NCBI GenBank assembly: GCA_035582835.1
Contig: JAYKAV010000112.1
Coordinates: 3,936,391-4,000,390, forward strand
Reading direction: 5' to 3'
Length of the DNA: 64,000 nucleotides
Origin: Phoebastria nigripes
Taxonomy: Eukaryota; Chordata; Aves; Procellariiformes; Diomedeidae
Below are positions 40,871-53,920 of the stretch, one piece after another. The notes under the pieces are model-generated. The model did not search any database. It had not been told where the DNA came from and was given only the letters and a program-made list of their open reading frames with translations. Positions within the stretch are counted from its first letter, which is position 1. Each line of letters starts with the position of its first letter. The position numbers and the translations under genes are program-made.

Positions 40871-41799
40871 CATACCAAGAAGGGGTGGGTGAAAATTGGC
40901 TTGGAGGGGTGCCCGTGCCCTCTGGGCTCTGGGGTCCGGTGGCTTGGGGATGAGGGTGAGCGGTGCAGCAGCCACCCTGCACAGGTCTTGGGGCTACTTT
41001 GGCTACTGAAGCAGCTGAAATACCAAGTACAGATACTTTCCCCACAGCCCCAGCTCTGAGGCTGACGAAGGGTTAAACGGGGATGAGCAGCAGGTGCCCT
41101 TCTCCGGGGTAGTGCTCGGGGCTGGGGCAAGGGACGCAGTCACACGTGGCCCGAAGAGCAAGCGGCAACCACACCGGGGGCTTGAAAGGGTTGACAACCT
41201 GGGTGAAAGCACACTGAAATGAGTGCCTAGCTATTTAACAACAAACATGGATATTTAGGACTGAAACCCAGGCCATAGCCCCGTTTTGGGGGTTCAGGCA
41301 CAACACGAGCCTCCCAGGAGCAGGGCTCTCCCACAGCTTTGCTCTGACACCGCTCCTGAGGTGTGAATGCCTTCTGAAACCCAAGAGCAAGAAGAGGTAG
41401 ATGAGCAGGCCATGGCACACTCCGCGGGGCATCACCCCTGCACACTGGCAGAGCGACAGCAGCCACGCTGGCACCAAGCTGCTCTCCGTCCTCCGAGGAC
41501 TGTGCCTCATCTGCTGTGTGAAGATCGAAACCCGGGAAGGAATGAGGAGGAAAGTACTAGTGAGAGCGCACTTTGTGTTTTTAATTATTAGCATCTTCGG
41601 TGCTCTTCAAAGACGGTGATGCTGCTGTACCGCGTTAGCTCCCTGTATAGGTAATGAATGGGGAGCTGCATATTGTGAGCGTTTGAGCATCAACCTCAAA
41701 GAGATTTAGGGGGAAAAAAAAGGCATCATACACACTGAAAAATAAATAAATGCAGCCTGGGACATTCAAGTATGTCTCTTCTTCAGAGTGCTGATTAAC

Positions 41800-41900
41800 G
41801 TTGCATCAAATCACAATAAAAATAGTCCCTAAGGCTCATTTTCCTATTTGTAAAAGGGTAATAATGATTACCTTTACCAATGTTTGTAGCAGGCTTTGAG
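41800..41900 (+). repeat. MIR 3' part, plus strand
   Basis: The core ctcattttcctatttgtaaa, followed by agggtaataatgattacctt and a gtttgtagcaggctttgagg tail, parallels the conserved MIR stretch (cctcatctgtaaaatggggataataatacctacc...gttgtgagg). Only the 3' half is recognisable. Confidence 0.6.
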
Positions 41901-43416
41901 GGGGGTTGTGTGTTCAAAAGAAATACTAATGATCTGAGCAGCTTGTTAGTTTGGGGATATTCTGCTGGACCAGCACCAAATCTCCTATGACACTTTCTGC
42001 CTAGCAAATCATACAGCAAGGAGCGGACTTTCATCTGCGCAAGCTTCAGGCATATTTGAAACTACTTAAATGAATTTAATTGCAAAGTAATTTTATTCCA
42101 CTGTTTTATAGCAGTTTCCGTGCTCTGCCAAAGGCAAGACCAGAGAACCCTTGAAGCACCAGGGGCTGCTGAGAGGGTTACATTTTGTCAGGTCTTCTCC
42201 ACTTTTCTGCACCAGAGGACTCGCATCACCTCAGCAATACACCCCATCACACAGAACCACCACCACAAGCCCCACCAGCAGGCAACGAACCCCTAATTTA
42301 TACCACTGGCACTTGGTCTCAGCACCTGATGAGGTGCTAACTATAGCAGGTCTGTGTGACATGACTATAGTCCTAGAGGTAATTTCCTACACCTTATTAC
42401 CACATAATAATGGCCTCTTAACAACCAGGCTAATCAAGAATTAATGAGGCACTAAAACATTTTAAGGAACAATGAAGGATTTAAAAATTTCTCTTATGTG
42501 TTTTATTTAAAAAGCAATTCATTTAACAGTTACTGCCCTTACTATGGAGTCATATGAAAAGTCTTGGTACTTATCAAATGTATCAGCTGAAAGGTTTTAT
42601 TCATTTATCAGTTATTTACTTATGTGGGGCTGCAGAACTGAAGGAAACCTAAAGGGAGCAGAACCAGATTTGGACCCCGTCTGCCTCCCCCACGTCCATC
42701 CGTCTGTCCGCTCAGGCACTCCCCTGCTCTCACACAGGAAGCCTGTTCGACGGTGAAGTGTAACACCAAAAATCGAACAAAGTCAGCCCAAATTAACATG
42801 ACTGCCAAAAGGGGATTTTGCATTATCTCTGGAAAGCTAGGACTGTCTTTTTTTTTTTCAGGAAGGGAGGGTGCACTTTAATGGGGGAGTCATCCTTGAT
42901 GGAAGTGTTTGAGAAACTCAAAGTGAAATAAGTGGGAAAAGAAGTAGGGATAATTTACGCTAGTAAAGGATTTCATATCAGTGACTCAATGCTGAATTAA
43001 AGCCTGAAAATACGTGCCTTTACCATCAGACTGGAAGGGATAATCAAAACAAAAACACCTTCAAATTTGACTTATTTTTTAAAAACTTCCCTCTCTGGTG
43101 AAAGGGTGGGGAATATATCCTGGTTTGGTGAGAAAATCCCCAAATAGATCATTCTGTGACAGATAACTGTTATGATTATTAATTCCACTGCTGACATTGA
43201 AATTAAACTGATTCCCAACATAATGGATGAGTAAATAGCACATCAGAAATTCTCAAATGCTTCCACATTTCCTATGCAATCAAAAAAAAGAACTCCCTCA
43301 TTAAATAATACACTGACAGAAAAGGCAATTTGATTAAATAAACTTATCTGCCAATCATGCTGAAAGTTATAAAAGGAAAGCATTTTGTAGCAAAGTAAAA
43401 CTTTTCTCCCTATTAA

Positions 43417-43429
43417 TCTCTCTCTCTCT
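43417..43429 (+). repeat. Short (TC)n run
   Basis: Six perfect TC dinucleotides plus a T, followed by ATTTTG-type sequence. Confidence 0.85.
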
Positions 43430-43734
43430 TATTTTGTGATTCTTAAAAGAGAAGTAATGGAAAACTATGTGCTCCAAAGGAAGATAGGGGCAATACCTGG
43501 GCACCTGACAAAGGAGTTAAAAGTTAGTCTTCAGCCCAGTGATTTACCATGAAGCAAAGATGACATGATGGAGGAATCAAGGGACAAACGAGAAAGCAGC
43601 AGGCGACGAGGCATATGCACTATTCCAGGAACCCAAGCCGCTGTGGGTATATTTGCGTATCCCTTGTTACAGATATCTCTTTATTTCTTTTCTGTTTTTC
43701 AGGAGACATGGGGACATGTTTTGTGGGGCAAAAG

Positions 43735-43930
43735 TGGAGAAGGGGAGGGCCAGTGGAGGTCAAAAGCAAGGAGAAATGAGGTTGCAGGTGATGAACCTGA
43801 CAAAACCAGGGATAGGACAGTAGGAGAGCAGCAGAAAAGGTGCAGCAAGAAAGGAAAAAGAAGGCAAGAAAAGCAGAAGGGGTGGTGGATGGCATGGAAG
43901 GGACAGCAGGTAACAAGACAGGGAAAGAGA
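43735..43930 (+). other. Purine-rich tract
   Basis: Strong A/G bias on the plus strand (ggcaagaaaagcagaagggg and similar). This removes stop codons and yields a long charged open frame (43565-43954, Lys/Arg/Glu-rich), which I regard as a composition artefact. Confidence 0.6.
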
Positions 43931-46900
43931 AATCAGAAATCATCCTGTGCATAGGGTCTGAGGTGCCTGAGGATACCTGGAGAGCGGGCAGGGATGTGGG
44001 GCTGCAGAGGTGCTCCCCAGGGTTTGTGCTACCAGGCTCCCCTCCGCCCCGTCCACAAAACCCCCGCTACCAAAGCAGCAAACGCATATTTTCCTGTAGC
44101 AGCAAATGAGGCCACACATTACCCAGTTGCATTCCAACAACGGTGGGGTTAATTTTTCATGCTATTTAATTTCACCAACTCTGTGGGCTGGGGAGAGGCG
44201 AAGAGTTGTGTAACATGGTCTGATCGGTGGAAAGTCTCCAAACGTCACTGTGTCTGGTGGCCAAAGATGGGAACGGGGCCTGGAGGCTCCCTCTCCTTGG
44301 CTTTGGGAGGCAGCAGCTTCTTAGGACTTCAAATACTTAATTAACTGAGCTGCAGAATTGCAGGATAAGATTCATGCAGTTGCTTCTCTGTTGGAAACCA
44401 AGAGTGTCAGCCTGGACTGCTCTGTTCTTGGTGAGTCTTTAAAGCTAATGCAACTCATACAGAAGATGTTATTTGAAAAGAACCAGAGATTTATTTGGAT
44501 AAAACTCTGAGCAGATGACAAGTGCATGCAAAGAAATAAGATGAGATTTTAATTTTTCTCAAGTAGAAAAACATAAGCGGCTTGAGCAAGAGGTATTTGC
44601 TTTCCAGCTAGGCACCAAGGCTTTTATGTTCTTCAGGGCACAGAAAAAGTTGTTCTCATAGTGAATTCATAGCTCTGCAACTTCATTGAGCCAAATGGGA
44701 TCATGCTAAAGATGTACCTGGCCACTTCTGCTAGATAAAAACAAATCAAAATAATTTTAAGAGGATGGCTGTTGCTTCTTGTAATCTTTCCATAATGCCG
44801 GGAGATGGTGGTTATTAAGTCATCCACCTACTGTGGTCTTAAGGAAATATATGCAAGTTGGGAATAGTATCGGTATTTTAGGTCCTTCTACCAATCTAAC
44901 CTTCACCATCCAGCTTTGTGCCCACCTCTCATTTTTTATGTTATATACGTCTTTGTATTTGTTTAGTCTCATGTGTTACACGTAATAATGAAACTCCTAA
45001 AACCCTATCTGGCTGACAAGTCTTCTGTTACTACACCTCTGATCTTCCCCTTTCTCTCTTTATTCCACTGTCTCCCAGGCTGCAGAGCTGGAAATTTGGT
45101 TCCTGACTCCTGGCTACTCAGCATCAATCACAGGAGGCTGCTGTGGGTGCTGCAGGGCTCCTTAAGTTAGGTTAGCATGCTTGCTGAAGAGTGGTATCAC
45201 CCAACCACTCTTAGACAGCAATGAAACCTATGGGAAAGGCTCAGGGAGAGGTTTTGTTCTCTTGAACACAAAGCCTGAAAAAGTAAAGCTCCTCAGAGGN
45301 GGAAAGGACGCCTCTCCCGAGTGACCGTCTGTCTCCTGGCCTCGGTGCTCCTGTCCACTGGAGCTGCGCTGGGATTACTGCGCCGTGGCACACGATGGTC
45401 AGCGTGCTAGTGGCAGCTGTGAGGGATCGGGAGAAGAAGCAGACCTCCGTCCTGACAAACACAGGTTCCTCTTTTTTTTCCCTTGATCTTTCCATGGGCA
45501 GTCACTCTGTAGCAGGCCACTTTTTCAACATATATAAGTCATCCTGCTTCACTGAGACTGCTCACAGTAAAGCATGCAGCTCACAGGGAAATGTTTTTCA
45601 GCTGAACTGGAGATGGACAGCACAGCATAACCACGAGTCTAGGTACCCACAGGAACTCTTGGTCTTTCAAACAATAATGCTGAAAGAAGTTCTGCTGGAA
45701 AGCATCATGCTTGTCTATAATAATTTGTGAGATCAAAACCTTACTCTGTGACAGAGGAAGAGCCCAGGGTTTTTTAACAGTTTGTGGCAAAAGGCTTCAT
45801 CCTTTCTTCCACAGAAGTCTACAGAAACTGCTGTTGCTTACAGTGACTGCAAGTATTAAAGTTTGTGTCTCATATTACATTTATTGTATAAGTTATGGGG
45901 AAAATGTGGATTTTACATGAGCAGCCACATGAATTGTTTCTTAAGTCTAACAGTTAAAAACAGTACAGATCAGAGTGATGACAAATTATTTCTGAGGTTA
46001 CGTTCTGTGATGTTCTGGGGTTCCCAACCAGACCTTTTCCTCGCTCTTTGCTGTACTGGGCCTCCGTCTGAACTACGTCAAGGCAGGTCGCATGTCTGGG
46101 TTGCCTGCCTCATCTCCCTAGGGGACTTCAGGACAGAAGGCCCCCTCCACCCCCCCAAACTTCAGCCATTATAAATGGCACAAAAATTGGTCATCAAACA
46201 AGGTACAAAAGGCTAATTTGCTCATCCTTTGTCTGTATCATGCTATTAAATACTTTTAAGAGATTATTTGTGCTGATTTGTCTGCTTTGCTTTGATAGTA
46301 GGAAAGCTGATGGTGAATGTACAGGATTTTCACCCATAATTGCACTAAATTCTAATACAATTAAATACATAGTAAGTCCACATGCTTATCAGGTAACAGA
46401 TCAGTTCTGTTTTAATTTAGTATACCTGATCTATCGCACCTCCTGGAGTGTACCTCTGAAGAAATATGTCAAGAGATTCCTTCTCTCTACCTACAAATGC
46501 TTACAGTTTATGCCATGAAAGGGGGAATCAGCACAAATGAATCCTGACAAAATATCTTACAAAACTAATAAAAATCAGCATGCAGAAATGCCAGCTGTAA
46601 TTGTACTATTTTGCCATAAAAGGTCTGTGGGCCAATCAAACCATGTTTTTTTTTTTCTTGGAGAAACTTAGCTTTTATCTTTGTAAGTCAGTGGTACAGT
46701 TGCCTTGATTTTGGAATGATCTGTAAGTATAACCCTTTTGAATCTCAGGAACAATACAACTCATCCAAACCTTTGTCCTGATTCATCTCCAGCTTTGATA
46801 GCTTCGGTGTGTCACCCTGCTTGCTTGTCAAATCTATCATCAGTTCTAAATTGCCAATAAATATATTCCACATCTCTTTTGGGAGATGAAGCTTGTCTGC

Positions 46901-47623
46901 ATGCTAAACAAAGAACAGAATGCACAAAGCCGAGATACACACGGAGATATAATATTCTCCCTCTTAAAATACTGCAGGTGAAATGATAATGTGGAAATAT
47001 TCTTACCCTGAGGAAGGCAGACTCCAGTTGTAGCTTAGCAAATCAAAGACCAGAAAACTTGCTTGCAATAACATCCTAACAAATCCAAAGAGTTATTTTT
47101 TTCCCCCAGTTAAAAAATATCCACACTCTGACATTTAATCCAAATCCAGAGATTAAGGCAGAAGAACTTCAATAATTTGTTTAGTTAGGTATGAAAAGTA
47201 ATTTGTCATGAAACTGTCAGCTTGCTACTATAAAGGTTTAAAAAAATCATAGCTATTCATGGCTGAACAGTAGGACTTTTCCACACAGGAAAATTCATCA
47301 TCATTTCAGGTTTCAGTATCTTTCTGTATTTTGCATGGCAAATAAAAAGTTGTCCACCAAGCTTGAAAAGTCTCTTTTTTTTGAGTTGGTCACTCTGTGG
47401 GAGAAACAGGCATTTCTTTAGATTCCCTTAATTTGGTCTTCATAGTTGTAAAATAAGTTAAAAGCAAAATGAGGGAGCTTCTCATTCAAAGCCTCACTTT
47501 CTTGTAATTAAAAAAATATATCTGTGTACCAACAAAGTAGAAAACTAAGGCACTTCAAATTCCAAAATCTTTCCTTTCCTGGACGAGCTTTAGTGTTCAA
47601 ATGTTAATAGGATGCCTGCATTT

Positions 47624-47642
47624 AAAAAAAAAAAAAAAAAAA
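47624..47642 (+). repeat. Poly-A run of 19
   Basis: Nineteen consecutive As with a second A-run shortly after (47648-47654). No target duplication or retrotransposed body is evident next to it. Confidence 0.85.
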
Positions 47643-47820
47643 CCCATAAAAAAACTTGGCCTGTATTCAGGCTCAAGAGTCTGTGAAACAGACTTTTTCC
47701 ATACTATGACCTCAGTCTTAGGATTTCTCTTTCGCAAAATGTTACTTATTTTTCTTGGTAGGTGGCCAGAACCCTGTATCTCTCTTTCTCCCCCTCTCGC
47801 CCTCCTCCTCTCCCCACCCT

Positions 47821-48361
47821 CCAGGCGCACGCACACCTCTCGTCTTTCCATCACCCAGCGATTCAGCTCCGGGACGAGGTAACCCCCCGCCCTTTGGCTG
47901 ACGGGACATGGTGATGGTGTGGGAAAAAAAATCAGGTTATGAGAGCCTGGAAGTATCGAACGCTCCCGATCGCCTTTCTCTTCTTTTGAATCCATTTTAT
48001 TTTGTTTCCCTGCCTAAAATCCCTTGGCGAAGCCAGCAGCCCCCCGCACCCAGCAGTGGCAGTGCCCCCGCTGAGCATCAGCCCCGGAGGGTTTCAAGTT
48101 GCAGCGGCTTTCGCCCAGGGTAGAGGATTTCCAAAACGTGTTACCCCGGCAACCAGGAATTTTAGCCCAGCAAAAACACCACCACGCACATCGCGAGTCC
48201 AACGTGCGAGACGCTGAGCTTCCATTTATCATTTTCTTCAGAGAAAAAATACGGAGCGGGGTCGATGGTGCCTGCCTTCCTGGCGGCATTTCCGATGAAA
48301 TCGACTTCTTCCCAGGTATTCGCATCTCCTGATTTTCCTGGCAACCCCTCTTTAACCGCCG
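47821..48361. promoter_or_regulatory. Intronic CpG island (candidate alternative promoter)
   Basis: I counted about 35 CpG dinucleotides in about 540 bp at roughly 50-53% G+C, an observed/expected ratio near 0.9. Most of the window is clearly CpG-depleted. Such islands in vertebrates usually mark unmethylated promoters or enhancers. It sits next to a pyrimidine tract (47777-47822). Possible donor sequences occur on the plus strand at 47878 (gacgag|gtaacc) and 48313 (cccag|gtattc). No coding frame matching an AFF first exon is visible, so it may serve a non-coding or antisense transcript, or an enhancer. Confidence 0.6.
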
Positions 48362-48818
48362 TATTCAGAGCTAATATATAATACATTCAAAATTCCCAAT
48401 TAGTCCCTTACAAATTACAAAGTCCAAGGAAAACAGTGCCTAAGAGAAAAATAATACGCTTTCGGTGCAATACAGGAAAACATTTCCTCAAGTATGACGA
48501 TATTTTAGCCAGTTAAATTGGTCAGCTGTATTCTAAGTGACGTTAAATGAACACGAGTGTTACAGAAGCATTTTTGACTTGGTCTAAAATTAGAAATAAT
48601 GCGCAGCATTATAGTAAGTTTTCCAATGGGACAAAAGCTGCTGTTTCGAAGTGAGGGTTTCTCTTGCATTAAACTACTTTCCCCTTCAGCTTTGAGCCAA
48701 GGGTGGCATCAAAACGAGGGCAGCTTCCCATGGCTAATTATTTCTCTCCGGTGTGCAGAGTACAGGTAGACAGTAAAGGTGAAGGTGCTAAACCAGAGGG
48801 CCTGGATCAAGGGGACTT

Positions 48819-48917
48819 TATAAATAAAACTCTGCGCTGAGCCCTGCAGCAATAAGGGCGGTTATCTCAAGCTATTGGCTATATCTGGTAAAAGAGAGGG
48901 CTAGCATTTAAAAATAG
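48819..48917 (+). promoter_or_regulatory. TATA-like and MEF2-like motif cluster
   Basis: TATAAATA lies at 48819-48826. About 80 bases on, TTAAAAATAG (48908-48917) fits the MEF2 consensus YTAWWWWTAR, with a CCAAT-type ctattggct between them. The set lies about 450 bp from the CpG island. Short motifs like these are common by chance. Confidence 0.2.
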
Positions 48918-48927
48918 GACAGCGAAG

Positions 48928-49079
48928 GCCCGATCTCACCCCATGTAAGTCAATCACAGAACCTCCCCAGACCTCAGTAGTGCTTTTATTTAGCATTCAT
49001 TTATCCCCATTCCTGTTGACATCTCAGGTAAAGCTTTTTTTTGTCTGACTCGAACTCAACAGAAGCTAAATTTTGTCCC
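48928..49079. repeat. Old short palindromic repeat, member 4
   Basis: Starts ggcccgatctcaccc and ends aaattttgtccc, whose reverse complement (gggacaaaattt) matches the start of the 17.9-kb member. Internal pieces atgtaagtcaatcacag, agacctcagtag and ctgttgacatctcag look like degraded arms of the same core. Moderately supported. Confidence 0.45.
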
Positions 49080-50940
49080 AGGAAAACCACAGCTGCAATT
49101 AAGGTCAGATTGGGCTTCCAGGTGTTTTCTTTCTAAACCAAACAAATAAGCCCCATCTCATCTACTTTCATGGACATCATGTTTTTAAGATCTTTTTACA
49201 TGACTTTATATGTTATTTAAAGATTTTTTACCTGTACCATCTTTGACTGCTATGTGTCTGTAATTTTTACATGGCAAAAAAAATCACCAGTAATACCAAT
49301 TCATTCTTCCTCCTTAACTTTGCTAAACCTCAAAGACAGATTCAGTCAAGACCTGTGTGAGCAATTGTCTTCCAAGAAAATGTCTTTATAGCATTTGAAG
49401 AAAATAGATTTGTTGGTATCAACTTACAATAGTTTTTTGTGACCTATCATCAGCAGCATTGTACACTGCAAATCCAAAAAATCTGTGCTCAGAAAAGGTT
49501 AGGAATTGGCAGGCCAGGTTCACATCAGCATTGTGACAATACAGCAGTGGCTCTGATGCATCCCACAGGTGAAATCACTTTGTTTCTTGGAGCGGGAAGT
49601 TATGGTGGAATTGTATTTTTTAATGGTCTATATATTTAATACACAGAGAAACACTCTGTACATGGACTGAGGGTAATTCTTCAGGGGAGAGGGCAGAAAA
49701 AAGAACTTTTTCATGGGAATTTGAGAGCTGACCGGTGTGTTTTAAAATTTTAGCTGTTCTTGCTGGACTGGCTGAGCAGAGTGACAGTCTGGCAATGTTA
49801 CAGGTTAGCTCTGCAAGCCGAGGCTCAAGTAAACAGGTGGAATAGTGCAATGAAGCCAGCCTTCTTCTTCTGCCAGCAACTTGGTTCATGGATAAACACC
49901 AGACTTTCACTTCTACAGTTTTCAAGACCTCCATCGCTCTGAAAAACACTGCCTTCATTCATCATAGTAAGGGGTTTTTTTCCTTCTTTTTTTTTTTGGC
50001 ATGGACTGCAAGACTTCTCTTAGAAACATCACAGACGTACATTAAAAGCCATCGATGCACTGGTGTTTTCAGAAACAATACATCTCAAAAATTAACTTAA
50101 AGGATGTCATTTCATATTGTCTACCATCCCTTGGAAGTTGTGTTTCTTGGCAGAGAAGGCTCATGAGCAGGTTGATATGCTGATGACGGCCCTCAACAGA
50201 ACCCATGGAGTTACTAAAAGAAGTGTCACCAAATCATTGGCCAATGTGTCTGCTGCAGATGTCCTTGCTGTCTAAAATGCCCACAACTTGAGCTGTGGAA
50301 GACTGTTTGGGAAGTTGCCCTGGTATCTTAATCTGAAAGCTAAAAGTAGATTATACCCCATAAAAGTTTGGGCAGCCCTTTTCTTGGAACCGACTTCCAC
50401 AGTTGCATGGATTTCACCCTTTCCATTGTCCTCCAGACCCATCTGTTAGCTATTTTCTGGTTCAATTGACTTGACCCAGCATGGTCCTTTTGGCAAACAA
50501 ACAGAAGGATATCGAAGATGTACCGTTGGAGGGTTTTTTCCTCTGCAGCTTGCATGTTTTGCCCCTTCCCTATTTGCCATCCCTCCCTCCAGTCCAGCGA
50601 GACAAAAGCCAAATCCTTCTAATTTAAATTGGATGACCCCTGTCCCAAGATTGAAACTCTGGGGGGAGGATGGGGGAGCGGGGATGGGGCAGGGGCTGCC
50701 CATGCTCACCAGGTCTGCGGGCGCCTGGCAGACACAGCAGCTCCCACTCTCCCCTTCTCCCTACACCTGGCACTCCTCAGGACGTTTACCACTTACTAAC
50801 CAAGTCTTTAAAAACTTAAACTACCACTCATTTCCTTTACTGTTCTGGGTGAGTAATCCTTAGCCATTTTTACAGAACATTACATTTTTCAACACTTTGT
50901 GCAAATATTAATGAGATGATAGTCTTCATGGCGGTCTAAT

Positions 50941-51060
50941 TATTATTTTAGATGGGGGAAAGCCAAGGCTAACTTTAAATAACTTGCACCAGGCCTTTCA
51001 GTGAAGTGAGGTGGGATTAAGGCTCCTCTTCCAAATCCAGAGCTCAATCAGGTTGCAGTG
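50941..51060 (-). repeat. MIR fragment, reverse orientation
   Basis: Read on the plus strand: ttttagatgggggaaagcca, aggctaactttaaataactt, gcaccaggcc, gtgaagtgaggtgggattaa, then ccaaatccagagctcaatca. These correspond in order to the reverse complement of the MIR body (cagatggggaaactgaggc...taagtaacttgcccaaggtc...). Confidence 0.6.
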
Positions 51061-51119
51061 GTTGCCTGATAGACTTAAGGTCAAGACCACACATCAGCCA
51101 GATGTGAGAGGCCAAGCTC

Positions 51120-51310
51120 CCTGGGGGCTAAGAACTGGACAGTGCGTTGACAGCACTCGCTCAGGCTGATCTGCATTTGAGACTGGTTCTCTCTGTTCTC
51201 TGGAGGCACCTTGTAACCCCTCTGCCTCAATCTTCCCATCTGCGGAAGGGGAAACCAGCAGGAGTTTTTGGCTGTTGAATAACTATCTGTGAGTCACTCT
51301 GAAGATACAA
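51120..51310 (+). repeat. MIR fragment, plus strand, head-to-head with the 50.9-kb copy
   Basis: The central match is tgtaacccctctgcctcaat then cttcccatctgcggaagggg. It is followed by ggctgttgaataactatctg and a tail like the MIR 'taaagcgctttgagatcc' end (cactctgaagatac). The 5' part is weak. Confidence 0.5.
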
Positions 51311-53585
51311 GGGGCAAGACAGAAGAGAGGAAGAAAAGGCAAGAAACCAACAGGCGATGCTCTGGACAGACAGACCAATACAGATGTAGATCACATCAAG
51401 CAAGAACAACAGTGACGTTGCTCCGAGTACCCGTTTCCTATTTCCTTCCTCAAGGAGAATCAGGGTGATGAGAACGATGAGCAGCTGCTGGATGGGCAAG
51501 AGACTGTAGCACTAATGTCTGCAAATGGGCAGCTTGGAAGCTGCTGAATTTAGTACTGTTGATGAAGATCCCCCTGAGCAAACTATTCTCCAAGTGATGC
51601 TGGGGACTAGTGCAGGGAAGGAACAGAGCCAACATCTATTTCTGCCTGGCAAAAGCAAACAAGCAAACACACACACTGAGATGGCTGTGATTCTCAGAGA
51701 GTATTAGCAAAGGACAAAACTTGCATAACTGCCATAAATTATAAAAGCCTCCCTCAATCTTGGTTAATTCTCTCGTAAAAAGGGAGGGAAAAATCTGGAG
51801 CAGCTCAGCATGAAAACAATTGTGGGAGGGATAATAAAGAGATGGCACCGAGGTATCTAGTTGCTAGCCCTGATATCATTAAGTAAGTGCACTAGAAATG
51901 TCGAGGTAAATGCATAGCAGTGAATCACAGTCAGGCATGATTAACCTTGGGTAGCCTGAACTGGAAATCATTTACAAACACAAAGGTACTGAAGAACATC
52001 ACAACAGACAGAAAAGTCATCCCAAGAGCGGGAGTCTTGCCGAGCGCTTTGTGTATTTGTGCCATTTTTGAATTATTGTCATATTTTGGACACGGGAGGA
52101 TGGAAGATCACGGACCCCCAGCTCAGGCAGGAGTTTCTATGGCACTGCAAGGTCCTCTGAAACACGTGCACTGGTTGGAATCACTTTTCCTTGCACAGAA
52201 GTTTTATAAAATTAAGTTTTAATTGCAACGTTCCAAGGTTTACTGAAAGGATCCAATTTTTGCCAAGGAAAGACTAAAATCCTGTATCTGAAAATATTAA
52301 AGAACAAAAGAGCACTCTTTCTTCATCCCTCCCCCCCTCCTTAAGGCAGCCCTTCAGACTATAACTGGTAAAACCAGGGAGAGAAAAGATTTTAATAAAA
52401 ATTAGGTGTTTTTAACAAAATCTGTGAAAGTTTTCTGACCATTGAAAATTGAACCTTTTATCACAAAANCAAAAGAACAAAACATTGCTGGATATTTCTG
52501 AACAGTCCTAGAAGTTTAGAAATGCTCAGCAAAGCCGTAACCAGATGACCCATAGAGAGCTATATATATTAAAAGTACAACAACAAAAAACCCCTTCAAA
52601 TCCAGAATTCTCGTGGTTTTAAAAGCATTCAATTACAAGGAACATGAATCAACTGGGGAAGACTCCAGACAGCTTAACACCTTTGTATGGTTTGCACCTT
52701 TTATTGCAATTTTTCAGTGCCAGCTCAGGTGATTATTGTGCATGCCGAGGCGGTGAAGGCCATAGGAATATTGTGCAAAAGGACACAGCTCTGCTCAGTC
52801 TTCCTCCCCACTTTCACATCATTCTCATTCTCCTACATCCATCTCAGTTATCCCTAGCATTGTAATAACTGCCCTTATTTATCTGCCTCATTAGGATGTT
52901 GCATCAATTAATGTGTATCATCTAATGCATACCAGTTTCTTAATGTTTAATATTATTATCAGTGGAGAGCTATGTCATACCGAGTCTATCTAGGGAGTTA
53001 ATGCATACAGGAAAAAAACCCTATGCATAATGCTATTCAGAATGATGCATTTACCATACCCAAACCCCTCTGAACAGACCACCATGCATCCTGCACTCTA
53101 GGTTTCTATACTCTTGGAGGTTACGAGTAGCACCTTTGGCCCCAGGGCTCCAGGTCCCTGGGTAATATCTATTTTTGAGGACCTGGAGCCCAGTGGACAA
53201 GGCAGCAGGAATGAATGAGGGGAGACTTCATGTAAATGCTCGGTTCACAAGCGCCACACTGCCTGATTCAGGAGGGTAATCAACCTGTCCTTTGAAGCTG
53301 CATAAATAATGTTTGGATGGAGGTAGTAAATCTGCACCAAGGATGAATTAACTGCCATTGAGTCATATAAGCTTGGCTTGAGTGTTTGGCTTGTAACATG
53401 CCTGAGGAAAATAAAACAGACATTTGCAAGAAAGAAACATTAATTTGCTCCTCCCCGTCTTTTCTGTTATTTTTATCTAGGCCAACATGACTTGCTTTGT
53501 GGGGTTTTTTGTCGCTGTTTGTTCCATTTTCACAAGGAAACACTGATTCACAGTGAAATGAATCCACAGTTTCTCCTGGTCAGGC

Positions 53586-53920
53586 CCGAACNTGCCACCT
53601 CTCTTACATCAGTGTCGCTCCTTTTCAGCACCCCTGCCGGGAGATGCCAACCGGACTCCTTCGACACTCTCAGGGGAGCGACACCTCGCAAGAGGGTGCA
53701 GGCTTCCTTACTCATGGGGACCTCTGGCAGCGTTCGTGCCCCCTCGCACACCTCTCCCCTTGCACGCCCCCGCCGGTTCCCAGCTGCAGGTCTGGGCACT
53801 GCCGGGGCTCTCGGCCAGCTATGCAATGGCATGGTCTTCTCCATGTACGCAGGGGAAGAGTACGTCCGTTCCTGTAGACGGACCCAGGCACATGCACGCA
53901 CGCGCCCATGTGTACGTGTG
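53586..53920. promoter_or_regulatory. Second CpG-rich block, promoter- or enhancer-like
   Basis: About 23 CpGs in about 335 bp at roughly 60% G+C, an observed/expected ratio near 0.75. It includes ccccgccggttcccagctgc and a run of acgcacgcgcc near 53895. Both strands are open for over 100 codons, as is common in GC-rich DNA because stop codons are rare; neither frame shows a known domain. Confidence 0.45.

Noticed and set aside
43565..43954. 129-codon charged plus-strand frame
   Set aside because: Lies on a purine-rich tract. No domain, and the opposite strand is open as well.
47597..47995. Minus-strand frame beginning MDSKEE, considered as an AFF first coding exon because AFF3 starts MDS
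   Set aside because: After three residues it diverges completely and becomes Arg/Glu-rich from a purine tract.
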